Assembly: GCA_020632975.1 (NCBI GenBank) | Contig: JACKEL010000007.1 | Location: 186,001-250,000, forward strand | Origin: Myxococcales bacterium | GTDB taxonomy: Bacteria; Myxococcota_C; UBA6777 | Reading direction: 5' to 3' | Length of the DNA: 64,000 nt | Shown: positions 7,909 to 16,700 of the stretch, piece after piece | How the letters are laid out: each line of letters starts with the position of its first letter | How positions within the stretch are numbered: position 1 is the stretch's first letter | Program-made: the position numbers and the translations under genes | The notes under the pieces: generated by a model | Told to the model about the DNA's origin: nothing | The model's database searches: none | Seen by the model: the letters and a program-made list of their open reading frames with translations, nothing else

Positions 7909-9105
7909 ATGTCTAAAGAAAAATTTGCGAGGACCAAGCCCCACGTAAACGTGGGTACCATTGGACACGTTGACCACGGAAAAACCACTCTGACCGCAGC
8001 CATCACAAGCATCTTGGCCAGCTTGGGTAAATCCAAAGCTATGGCTTATGATCAAATTGACAAGGCGCCCGAAGAGAAAGAGCGCGGTATTACTATCAAT
8101 ACCGCTCACGTTGAGTATGAGTCTGACAACCGTCACTATGCTCACGTTGACTGCCCCGGGCACGCCGACTATATCAAGAACATGATCACTGGTGCTGCTC
8201 AGATGGATGGCGCGATCCTTGTTGTTGCTGCATCTGACGGTGCGATGCCCCAAACTCGCGAACACGTTTTGTTGGCTCGCCAAGTTAACGTTCCCTCCCT
8301 CGTCGTTTTCTTGAACAAAGCTGACATGGTCGATGACCCCGAATTGCTCGAACTCGTTGAGATGGAAGTTCGCGAACTTCTTACCTCTTACGACTTCCCT
8401 GGTGATGACGCACCCGTCATCATCGGTTCGGCTCTCCAAGCGCTCCAAAGCGCTGCGACCCCCAACAGCGATGCTTGCAAGCCCATCCTCGACCTCGTGG
8501 ATGCGTTGGATAACTACATTCCCGAGCCCGAGCGTCCCATCGACAAGCCCTTCTTGATGCCGATCGAAGACGTCTTCACGATCTCTGGTCGTGGTACCGT
8601 TGTTACCGGTCGTGTTGAGCGTGGTATCATCCGCGTTGGTGACGAAGTCGAGATCGTTGGTTTCGGCGACACTCGCAAAACCACCGTTACTGGTGTTGAA
8701 ATGTTCCGCAAGCTTCTCGACGAAGGTCGCGCTGGTGATAACTTGGGTGCACTCATCCGTGGTATCAAGCGTGAAGAAGTTGAGCGCGGTCAAGTTCTTG
8801 CGAAGCCCGGCTCGATCAAGCCCCACACGCAATTCAAAGCGGAAGTGTTCGTACTCAGCAAAGAAGAAGGTGGTCGTCACACTCCCTTCTTCAAAGGCTA
8901 CCGTCCCCAGTTCTACTTCCGTACCACTGACGTGACTGGCTCGATCACTCTTCCCGATGGCGTTGAGATGATCATGCCTGGTGACAACACCTCCTTGGTT
9001 GTTGAATTGATCACCCCCGTCGCTTTGGAAAAAGAACTTCGCTTCGCGATCCGCGAAGGTGGCCGTACCGTCGGCGCCGGCGTTGTTACCGAAGTTATCA
9101 AGTAA
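7909..9105 (+). CDS. tuf: Translation elongation factor Tu
   Basis: EF-Tu carries aminoacyl-tRNA to the ribosome as a GTP complex. This 398-residue protein has all signatures: P-loop GHVDHGKTT (residues 19-27), switch I RGITINTAHVEY, DCPGHADY, NKADM and the SAL loop, then barrel domains II and III. Domain III includes EEGGRHTPFF and MPGDNTS, the same motifs that recur at the end of the TROVE protein at 50.8 kb. The ATG at 7909 gives the standard MSKEKFARTKPHVNVGTIGH start; GGAG is 11 nt upstream. It follows three tRNAs and precedes tRNA-Trp and secE. The rpmG gene often found between tuf and secE is absent. Confidence 0.98.
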   Translation: MSKEKFARTKPHVNVGTIGHVDHGKTTLTAAITSILASLGKSKAMAYDQIDKAPEEKERGITINTAHVEYESDNRHYAHVDCPGHADYIKNMITGAAQMDGAILVVAASDGAMPQTREHVLLARQVNVPSLVVFLNKADMVDDPELLELVEMEVRELLTSYDFPGDDAPVIIGSALQALQSAATPNSDACKPILDLVDALDNYIPEPERPIDKPFLMPIEDVFTISGRGTVVTGRVERGIIRVGDEVEIVGFGDTRKTTVTGVEMFRKLLDEGRAGDNLGALIRGIKREEVERGQVLAKPGSIKPHTQFKAEVFVLSKEEGGRHTPFFKGYRPQFYFRTTDVTGSITLPDGVEMIMPGDNTSLVVELITPVALEKELRFAIREGGRTVGAGVVTEVIK

Positions 9106-9145
9106 GTTTGATTCTTTGAAAAAAGGTCGTTGATCTTTTTTCTGT

Positions 9146-9218
<73 letters not shown>

Positions 9219-9307
9219 TCATGTTTTTGAAGATAAAGTCGTTCTTGAAATGCTCCTCTCTGGGCTTCTTTAAGAACGGCTTTTTGCATGGATAGGTGCC
9301 CAAACAG

Positions 9308-9700
9308 ATGGATAAACATCGACGCTGGGTTGTGTTGGCTTTTCTTGGACTCGGCCTTTTGGCTGCTTGGGTTCTGGGTGAAGCTTTCAAAAGCCTCTTT
9401 TACTACTCCCGCCAGTATGGTTTCCGCGACTACGTGTTGTTGACAGAGAGCTTTACGCTCGCCAACCTACTCGGCCTTATTGTTGCAGTTTTGCTCGCTC
9501 TTCGTTTTTGGTACAACGAAGAAGTCAACAAAGCCGCACATGAGGTGGTAGATGAGATGTATCGGGTGACTTGGCCAACCGGCAAAGACACCCAGACCTC
9601 CACCATCGTAGTCATTGTCACCACTGTGATCTTCTCCTTTTTCTTGTGGTTTTTCGATCAACTTTGGTCGTGGGCGACGACATTTATCTATCGGATATGA
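9308..9700 (+). CDS. secE: SecE, preprotein translocase subunit
   Basis: SecE clamps SecY in the SecYEG channel. The 130-residue product has three predicted membrane helices, as in E. coli, rather than the single helix of many bacteria: about residues 7-27, 48-66 and 100-125. The conserved amphipathic and hinge region reads EVVDEMYRVTWPTGKDT just before the last helix. An ATG start at 9308 is preferred (AGGTG 9 nt upstream); a GTG at 9296 would add four residues. It lies in the usual place before nusG, although the spacer to nusG is long. Confidence 0.93.
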   Translation: MDKHRRWVVLAFLGLGLLAAWVLGEAFKSLFYYSRQYGFRDYVLLTESFTLANLLGLIVAVLLALRFWYNEEVNKAAHEVVDEMYRVTWPTGKDTQTSTIVVIVTTVIFSFFLWFFDQLWSWATTFIYRI

Positions 9701-9845
9701 TCGCGCTCTGAACCGGTACTTGCGACAAGTAACAGGCCCACGGTGACTCTTCCAACCTTCTCGTCCTGTTCGGTCCCTCTCATCCGGTTTCTCTACACAG
9801 ACACGATAGCCCTGGCGTAGACTTGAAAGCCACTCCCAAAAGGGC

Positions 9846-9895
9846 ACCCCGTAGTGCATGAAATGCACCCTGCTATCGTAGGTAGCGGGGTTTTT
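9846..9895 (+). promoter_or_regulatory. Structured secE-nusG spacer with terminator-like hairpin
   Basis: Within the 323-bp spacer before nusG, the arm 9868-9877 pairs with 9881-9890 (about 10 bp with two G-U pairs) and is followed by TTTTT, a terminator form. A second hairpin GTGCAT-GAA-ATGCAC (9854-9868) overlaps its 5' edge. ACCCCG (9846-9851) can pair perfectly with CGGGGT (9886-9891), the 3' arm of the terminator. These alternatives make an attenuator or a three-way-junction leader plausible. Nothing else recognisable lies in 9701-10023. Confidence 0.4.
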
Positions 9896-10023
9896 GTCTG
9901 GTCCGTAGATACCCGAAGCCCCCCACAAGACGAGCTTCCCTCCCCAGTTTTTCTTTCGTTGCGAAGCAGCCAAAGAAGAAAAGGGCGAATCCGAAGTTCC
10001 CTTTCTTCTAGGAGAATAGAACA

Positions 10024-10581
10024 TTGGGCAAAGAAGAGCAACTCAAGTGGTATGTGGTCAATACCTACTCAGGATTTGAACACAAAGCGAAAAAAAGCCT
10101 ACAACAACGCATCATCCAAGAAGGTCTTGAAGACTACTTTGGCGATTTGGAAGAGGGTATCCTCATTCCTGTCGAAAAAGTCGAAGAGAGCGCCAAAGGT
10201 GGCGTGAAGAAGACCTCCGAGCGCAAGTTCTATCCTGGTTATATGCTGATCCAGATGGTCCTCACGGACGACACTTGGCACTTGGTGAAGACCACGCCAA
10301 AGATCTCTGGATTTGTTGGAAATTCAAAACGTCCCGTTCCTGTGCCAGCCTCTCAAGTTCGCCAGATCACTCAACAGATGGAAGAGGGAGCACAACGCCC
10401 CAAACCACGCGTCGAGTTCGAGATGGGCGAAGAGATCCGGGTCACCGATGGTCCTTTCATGAACTTCAATGGAACCATCGAAGAAGTACGCCCCGACAAA
10501 GGCAAGGTTCGCGTGATGGTGAGTATCTTCGGTCGCTCTACACCCGTAGAGTTGGACTTTTCACAGGTAGAGAAGCTGTAG
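10024..10581 (+). CDS. nusG: Transcription termination/antitermination factor NusG
   Basis: NusG binds the RNA polymerase clamp and couples it to Rho or ribosomes. The 185-residue product has the NGN domain (WYVVNTYSGFEHKAKKSL, then FYPGYMLIQM and GFVGN) and a C-terminal KOW domain (GEEIRVTDGPFMNFNGTIEE). The start is TTG: it gives the canonical N-terminus MGKEEQLKWYVVNTYSG and has AGGAG 9 nt upstream, while no ATG or GTG fits. It begins the nusG-rplK-rplA block. Confidence 0.96.
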   Translation: MGKEEQLKWYVVNTYSGFEHKAKKSLQQRIIQEGLEDYFGDLEEGILIPVEKVEESAKGGVKKTSERKFYPGYMLIQMVLTDDTWHLVKTTPKISGFVGNSKRPVPVPASQVRQITQQMEEGAQRPKPRVEFEMGEEIRVTDGPFMNFNGTIEEVRPDKGKVRVMVSIFGRSTPVELDFSQVEKL

Positions 10582-10643
10582 TCGTTGCATCGCGAAACAG
10601 TCCTTCTCGCCGATTGTTTGTAGAAACAAGTTGAGGTAAGGCG

Positions 10644-11084
10644 ATGGCCAAGAAACTTATGGCGGAAGTCAAGCTCCAATGTCCCGCCGGACGTGCAAAC
10701 CCTTCTCCACCGGTTGGTCCGGCGTTGGGTCAGCATGGTGTGAACATCATGGAGTTTGTGAAGCAGTTTAACGCCCGTACGGCGGACCAAATGGGAATGA
10801 TTATTCCCGTGGTGATCTCGGTCTTCCAAGACCGTTCGTTCACCTTTATCACCAAAACTCCCCCGGCATCTGTTTTGATCAAGAAAAGCCTTGGTCTTTC
10901 GACAGAGAAAAAGCCCGGTGCAGGCTCGAAAAAGCCTGGTAAAGAGAAAGTTGGTACTTTGAGTTGGGCACAAGTCGAAGAGATCGCAAAGGTCAAACTT
11001 CCCGACTTGAATGCTAACGATGTCGAAGCTGCGAAGAAAATCATTGCAGGAACCGCCCGTTCGATGGGCGTGGATGTCCGCTAA
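10644..11084 (+). CDS. rplK: 50S ribosomal protein L11
   Basis: L11 forms the GTPase-associated centre of the large subunit with 23S rRNA. The 146-residue protein has the hallmark PAGRANPSPPVGPALGQHGVNI at residues 16-37 and the C-terminal RNA-binding domain ending AGTARSMGVDVR. A Thr/Pro-rich KTPPASVLIKK hinge separates the two. Start ATG at 10644 preceded by GAGGTAAGGCG. It is followed 49 bp later by rplA in the normal order. Confidence 0.97.
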   Translation: MAKKLMAEVKLQCPAGRANPSPPVGPALGQHGVNIMEFVKQFNARTADQMGMIIPVVISVFQDRSFTFITKTPPASVLIKKSLGLSTEKKPGAGSKKPGKEKVGTLSWAQVEEIAKVKLPDLNANDVEAAKKIIAGTARSMGVDVR

Positions 11085-11133
11085 CATTTTGTTCGACGTT
11101 TGAACTACCCCATCATCTGGTAGGAGTCTCCCT

Positions 11134-11910
11134 ATGCCACGGATTCCCAAAAAACGCGAAGGCTCTACACGCGAAAAGGGCAAGCGTATCCCCCACCAGC
11201 GCGGCAAAAAAAGCCAAGCTGCTCGTGAACTTCTTGAAGTCGGCCGTTTGTACGCACTCGACGAAGCACTCGAGTTGTTGAAGAAACCCGAATTTAACTT
11301 TGCACGTTTCGATCAAAGCGTGGATGTGGCGGTCCAATTGGGCGTCGATCCCCGTAAATCGGATCAAATGGTGCGTGGTGCGGTGGTTCTTCCCAACGGT
11401 ACCGGTAAAACGGTTCGTATCGCTGTTTTTGCAAAAGGCGAAAAAGCGAAAGAAGCCGAAGAAGCAGGCGCAGACATCGTTGGTGGCGAAGAGCTTGTCG
11501 AGAAGATCCGCACGGAAAACTGGCTCGATTTTGATAAGGCCATCGCGACGCCAGACATGATGCGCCATGTGGGTTTGATCGGTAAGCTCCTTGGTCCCCG
11601 TGGTTTGATGCCTAGCCCCAAAGTTGGCACCGTGACCTTTGACGTGGGCAACGCTGTCCGCGAACAAAAGTCGGGTAAGATCGAGTTCCGCGTAGACAAA
11701 GCAGGTATCGTCCACTCTACAGTGGGCAAGTCCTCTTTCTCTGCCGAGCAATTGCGTGGCAACATCCTCGCAATCTTTGACACGATCATGCGTGCCAAGC
11801 CCCAAACATCGAAAGGTGTTTACCTACAGAAAGCCAGCATCTCGCTGACGCAAAGCCCCGGTGTGACCTTGGATGTCGCATCGATTCAAGGCGCTTTGAA
11901 AGCTGGCTGA
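11134..11910 (+). CDS. rplA: 50S ribosomal protein L1
   Basis: L1 binds the L1 stalk of 23S rRNA and in many bacteria represses its own L11 operon. At 258 residues it is about 25 longer than usual because of a Lys/Arg-rich N-terminal tail (residues 1-30). The family signature is clear: ATPDMMRHVGLIGKLLGPRG and LMPSPKVGTVT. The next gene, rplJ, is 198 bp away, a gap filled by the L10 leader. Confidence 0.97.
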   Translation: MPRIPKKREGSTREKGKRIPHQRGKKSQAARELLEVGRLYALDEALELLKKPEFNFARFDQSVDVAVQLGVDPRKSDQMVRGAVVLPNGTGKTVRIAVFAKGEKAKEAEEAGADIVGGEELVEKIRTENWLDFDKAIATPDMMRHVGLIGKLLGPRGLMPSPKVGTVTFDVGNAVREQKSGKIEFRVDKAGIVHSTVGKSSFSAEQLRGNILAIFDTIMRAKPQTSKGVYLQKASISLTQSPGVTLDVASIQGALKAG

Positions 11911-11940
11911 TCCTGAAGGAAAAGAATTCATCGTTCTTGT

Positions 11941-11990
11941 CGAAGACAGCAGGTCCTTTGTGGATAATCCATGCCTGCCGAGGCAAGTCA
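11941..11990 (+). promoter_or_regulatory. Ribosomal protein L10 leader (autoregulatory mRNA structure)
   Basis: AGACAGCAGG (11944-11953) and CCTGCCGAGG (11974-11983) form the typical L10-leader stem with its flanking AGAC and CGAGG, enclosing a TGGA-TAA-TCCA hairpin. L10 or the L10(L12)4 complex binds this element and limits rplJL translation in bacteria. It lies about 120 nt before the rplJ start, the expected place. Confidence 0.8.
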
Positions 11991-12108
11991 ATCGATAGGT
12001 TTCCGTGTCCTTTTCCTAAAGATGCACAAAACATTGTTGATTTGACTCCCTTGGTTGATTGAGGATTTCACAAAGGCCGAATGCCCCGTATAGAGAAGGA
12101 GCAGTAAC

Positions 12109-12633
12109 TTGGATCGAGTACAGAAAGAAGAACAGGTCGCGGAACTGCGGGCTGACTTTGAAACTGTGCAAGGCGCCGTCCTCGCAGATTTCAAAGGCTT
12201 GTCTGTTCGTGACATTACAGAGATCCGTCGTGCCTTTCGTGAACAGGGCGTCTCGATTCGAGTCGTTAAAAATACCCTCGCACGCATCGCAACGCAGGGT
12301 ACAAAGCTTGAAGTGATCGGGAAAGACTTTGTCGGTACGACCGCGATCGCTTACAGCAAAGAAGATCCCGTGGCCCCCGCACGTGTCGCTGAAAAATGCG
12401 CCAAAGACAAAGATAAATTCATTGTCAAAGGTGGCTACGTTGATGGCACACGTTTGGACCCCCAAGGTGTTGAGCAGCTCGCGAAGCTGCCCTCGCGTGA
12501 AGAATTGCGCGCCAAGTTGCTTGGAACCTTGAGTGCTCCCGGAAGCCAATTGGTTCGTCTCTTCAATGCTGTTCCCCAGAAAGTTGTGCTTCTTCTCGAA
12601 GCACAACGTCGCAAGCTCAACGGCGAAGATTAA
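12109..12633 (+). CDS. rplJ: 50S ribosomal protein L10
   Basis: L10 anchors L7/L12 dimers to the ribosomal stalk. The 174-residue product shows the N-terminal rRNA-binding domain (ADFKGLSVRDITEIRRAFRE, then RVVKNTLARIA) and the long C-terminal helix that binds L12. TTG at 12109 is the start: AAGGAG lies 7 nt upstream and the reading matches the family N-terminus. Controlled by the L10 leader upstream and followed 66 bp later by rplL. Confidence 0.96.
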   Translation: MDRVQKEEQVAELRADFETVQGAVLADFKGLSVRDITEIRRAFREQGVSIRVVKNTLARIATQGTKLEVIGKDFVGTTAIAYSKEDPVAPARVAEKCAKDKDKFIVKGGYVDGTRLDPQGVEQLAKLPSREELRAKLLGTLSAPGSQLVRLFNAVPQKVVLLLEAQRRKLNGED

Positions 12634-12699
12634 GACGCTTTCACAGGCGACACTTTTACCTTTACAGTCAACCCAAACTCATCCATTGGAGTGTTTATT

Positions 12700-13092
12700 A
12701 TGAGCGATTTCGAAACAGTGAAAACAGAGATCATCGACAAACTCAGCAACCTTACCGTTCTGCAAATCGCAGAGTTGGTCAAAGACCTCGAAGAAAAGTG
12801 GGGCGTTTCTGCTGCTGCTGTTGCAGGTCCCGTGATGGTTGCTGCTGCTGGCGACGGCGGTGCTGCTGCTGTTGAAGAAAAAACTGAATTCGACGTGATC
12901 CTCACTGGCTTTGGCGACAAGAAGATCCAAGTGATCAAAGAAATCCGTGGCGTCACCGGTCTTGGCTTGAAAGAAGCTAAAGAACTCGTTGAAGGCGTGC
13001 CCAAGCCCGTGAAAGAAGGCATCTCGAAAGAAGAAGCTGCTGCACTCAAGAAACAACTTGAAGAAGCAGGCGCTACCGTCGAAGTGAAGTAA
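12700..13092 (+). CDS. rplL: 50S ribosomal protein L7/L12
   Basis: The multicopy stalk protein that recruits and activates translational GTPases. The 130-residue protein has the N-terminal dimerisation domain, an Ala/Gly-rich hinge (around AAAVAGPVMVAAAGDGGAAA) and the C-terminal domain with KKIQVIKEIRGVTGLGLKEA. An ATG at 12700 with TTGGAG 8 nt upstream gives the normal MSDFETVKTE start. A 608-bp spacer follows before rpoB. Confidence 0.97.
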   Translation: MSDFETVKTEIIDKLSNLTVLQIAELVKDLEEKWGVSAAAVAGPVMVAAAGDGGAAAVEEKTEFDVILTGFGDKKIQVIKEIRGVTGLGLKEAKELVEGVPKPVKEGISKEEAAALKKQLEEAGATVEVK

Positions 13093-13100
13093 TTTCACTT

Positions 13101-13227
13101 TTGGCCGCCGGTCTTTGTGTAGGCTTCGGCCAAAACCAACCTCCGCGTTGGTTCACAAAGACCAGACCTGAGAAAATCTTCTCCCCAAACAAGAAGGTTT
13201 TTTCGGGCCTGGTCTTTGCGTTTTTTT
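13101..13227 (+). promoter_or_regulatory. rplL-rpoB attenuator-like RNA element with competing stems
   Basis: Three segments can pair in two exclusive ways. Segment A GGTCTTTGTG (13110-13119) is fully complementary to segment B CACAAAGACC (13154-13163). Segment B, shifted by two bases, is also fully complementary to segment C CTGGTCTTTG (13209-13218), with four further pairs after one mismatch. TTTTTTT (13221-13227) follows, so B:C is an intrinsic terminator and A:B an antiterminator. Two more hairpins, TTGGCCG/CGGCCAA (13101-13133, with A in the loop) and AACCAAC/GTTGGTT (13134-13153), abut the terminator. Such control of rpoBC relative to rplL fits known attenuation at this junction in E. 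coli. Confidence 0.7.
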
Positions 13228-13700
13228 GACCGTTTGTCGCACGCATCTTTCAAAGAAAAGAAAAGAGAGCGCAAGTTTCTCTTGACTTTTCTTTTTTTTT
13301 GTGAATGATGGTGGACCTTATGGGCAAGCTGCCCTTGTGTATCCTCCTCATAAGGCATCGTGAATGCAGGCATTTTCTGTCGCTTTTCAAGCGTGTTCCG
13401 GCTTCCAGAGGATCTGGCGAGAAAACAATTTGATGTATTCGCAGACCATCTTTACGCACCAACATGGGGCTGATGGATCCCTCTATCGCTCTCTAGCCCA
13501 CCTTGCGACCCAAACGAGCCAAGGCTGTCTAAGACGGCCACAACCTTATAGATATCCTTTCATTCCGAATAGATACCCTTTCATACCGACCTATTTTTCA
13601 TCCTTTTCCCCTTGTCTTGGGACTTGAATCGAGTGCGCCACCACATAGAGCGTGTCTCTGGGTGTGCCAAGTCCGCTCAACATCCACTGCAGGAGGGTTG
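13228..13700. other. Remainder of the rplL-rpoB spacer
   Basis: No convincing gene. A TTGACT hexamer at 13282 lacks a good -10 at normal spacing. Near 13550-13590 a short imperfect direct repeat (AGATATCCTTTCATTCCGA and a diverged copy) occurs. The rpoB ribosome site AGGAGGG is at 13691-13697. Confidence 0.4.
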
Positions 13701-16700
13701 ATGACGGCCCAAATTCAGAACAATTTCCGGGTGAGAAGGAGCTTCGGCAAGATCAGGCAGATCATTGAGATCCCCAACCTGATCGAGATGCAGAAAAAAT
13801 CCTTCGAGAAGTTTCTGCAAGCTGACAAGCTTCCTCACGAACGCGAAAACACTGGGCTTCAAGCAGTCTTTAAGAGTGTCTTCCCGATCAAAGACTTCAA
13901 CGAGACGTGCCAACTCAACTTTGTCGCGTATCACTTGGAACCACCAAAGTATGACGTGGACGAGTGTCGTCAGCGTGGCGTCACTTATGCCGCCACGATC
14001 CGCGTCGAAGTCCGTCTTGTGATCTGGAAGGTCGACGAAGAGACCGGCAACAAAGAGATCGAAGACATCACAGAACAAGAGGTCTTCTTCGGCGAGATCC
14101 CGCTGATGACCGAGCAAGGTACCTTTATCATTAGTGGTACCGAGCGCGTTGTCGTTAGCCAGTTGCACCGTTCTCCCGGGGTCTTCTACGAACACGACAA
14201 AGGGAAAACCCACTCTTCTGGGAAGTACCTTTATTCAGCACGCGTGATCCCCTATCGCGGTAGTTGGATCGACTTTGAGTTCGATGCCAAGGATATCTTG
14301 TATGTCCGTATCGACCGTCGTCGAAAACTCCCTGCTACCGTGCTTTTGCGCGCGTTGGGCTACACCACAGCAGAACTCCTCAACGAGTTCTACGATACAG
14401 AGCTGGTCCATCTGGCGCGTCCTGAGACGCCAGAGATCAGCTTTGTTTGTTGGCTCAACAACATCGCGGGTCATGACGTCTTGTTGGGTGATGAGCTGCT
14501 TCTCTCCAAAGGTGAGCCGCAGGTCCACACCAAACTGACGGACTGGGCGATCCAAAAGCTTCTCGAACAAGGCAACGGCCCCATCCCCGTAACGCCCGAC
14601 TACCTCGTGGGATGTCGTCTTGCAGATGACGTCTTTAACCAAAATGGCGAGCTTGTGATGAACAAGGGCGCTTATGTTGGTTTTACAGAGTTGGAGCGTT
14701 TGCGTGACGAGGGTGTCGAAGCTCTCCAAGGAAAGTACTACGTTCCTTGTGATTATAGTCGTGCACTCAATATCGACCTGCTTTTGGGACAAAAAGCAGA
14801 GCGCGATATCTACTCACCCGACGGCAAGATGATCTTGAAAGCGGGCACCAAGTTTGGAAACAAGCTGAATGCTCCGCGTATCCGCCGCATCCGTGAGAGT
14901 GGCTTGGATCGTTTGCCGATCTCTCGCAACTCTTTGATCGGTAAAGTCGCTGCGGAAGACATCTTCGATCCCGAAGAAGGTGAGATCCTGGTCCAAGTCA
15001 ACGAGGAGATCACCCCCGAGATCCTCGAAGAAATCGAGCAACGCAACATCACGGACTTCCGTGTCCTCTTTATCGAGGGCGCAAACGCCGGTTCGTTGCG
15101 CGATACCTTGAACCAAGACAAGATCAACACGCCCGAAGAAGCGATGATGGAGATCTATCGTCGCTTGCGTCCAGGCGAGCCCCCCACCATGGAGACGGCC
15201 ACCAGCCTCTTCAACAACTTGTTCTTCAACCCTGACCGTTATGACCTCTCTTCTGTCGGTCGTTTGAAGTTGAATCACAAGTTTGATCTGCACGATACGC
15301 CGCTCAACAAGACGGTGTTGACACCCCAAGACATCCTTGAGGTTGTGCGTTACTTGATCAACCTGCGCAACAACAAAGACGGCTTTGATATCGACGATAT
15401 CGACCACCTTGGAAACCGTCGTGTTCGTGCAGTCGGCGAGCTTCTTGAGAACCAATACCGCATCGGTTTGGTTCGTATGGAACGCGCGATCAAAGAACGT
15501 ATGGTGATCCAAGAAGTCGAGCAGCTCATGCCGCACGACTTGATCAACCCCAAGCCCGTCAACGCGGTTGTGAAAGAGTTCTTTGGTTCATCGCAGCTTA
15601 GCCAGTTTATGGACCAAACCAACCCGCTCTCTGAAGTGACGCACAAACGTCGTCTTTCCGCCCTTGGACCTGGCGGTTTGACACGTGACCGTGCAGGCTT
15701 CGAGGTGCGCGACGTTCACACCACGCACTACGGTCGTATCTGTCCTATTGAAACGCCTGAAGGTCCGAACATCGGCTTGATCGCGAGCCTTGCAACTTAT
15801 GCTCGCGTGAACCAGTTCGGCTTTATCGAAACACCTTACCGTAAGGTCGAGAGCGGCCGCGTTTTGGACGGTGTGCAGTACTTCTCCGCTTTGGACGAAG
15901 AGCGCTACACTATCGCCCAGGCCAACGCTGTGATCAACGACGAAGGCCATCTCGCTGGCCCCTTCGTGACCGTGCGTAAAGGTGGGGAAACCTTCTCTGG
16001 TGCAACCCCCGATGAAGTCCAATTGATGGACGTTTCGCCAAACCAGCTCGTTTCGATCGCGGCTTCGTTGATTCCCTTCCTCGAACACGACGACGCAAAC
16101 CGCGCATTGATGGGCTCTAACATGCAGCGCCAAGCGGTGCCTTTGCTCCGCACCATGGCGCCTCTCGTTGGAACAGGTATCGAGCGCATCGTTGCACGTG
16201 ACTCGGGTGTTACCGTGGTTGCAAAGCGCGATGGTGTCGTCGATTACGTCGATGCTTCGCGTATCGTTGTCCGCGTTAATGTGGATGACGCTCGCAACGA
16301 ACTTGGTACACAGGTCGATATCTACAAGCTGATCAAGTACCAACGCTCCAACCAAAGCACCTCGATCAACCAGAAGCCTATCGTGAAGCGCGGTGACCGC
16401 GTTTACAAGGGCGACGTGATCGCGGACGGCCCGGCAACTTCGGGTGGTGAGCTTGCGTTGGGCCAAAACTGTATCGTCGCGTTTATGTCTTGGGGTGGTT
16501 ACAACTTCGAAGACTCGATCTTGATCAACGAACGCGTCGTAAAAGAAGACATCTACACCTCGATCCACATCGAAGAGATCGAGTGTTATGCGCGAGAAAC
16601 CAAACTCGGTAAAGAAGAGATCACCCGCGATATCCCCAACGTTGGGGAAGAAGCGCTCAAAGATCTCGACGAGAGTGGAATCATCCGCATCGGTGCAGAA

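Noticed and set aside
9793..10041. Minus-strand open frames in the secE-nusG spacer
   Set aside because: No ribosome site or motif; the spacer is better explained by RNA structure on the plus strand.
10274..10300. Sigma-54 promoter-like TGGCAC within nusG
   Set aside because: No TTGC element at the required spacing and it lies inside a coding sequence.
13364..13627. An 87-codon open frame in the rplL-rpoB spacer with RYPFIP twice
   Set aside because: The repeated peptide comes from a short DNA repeat; there is no ribosome site and the composition is not protein-like.
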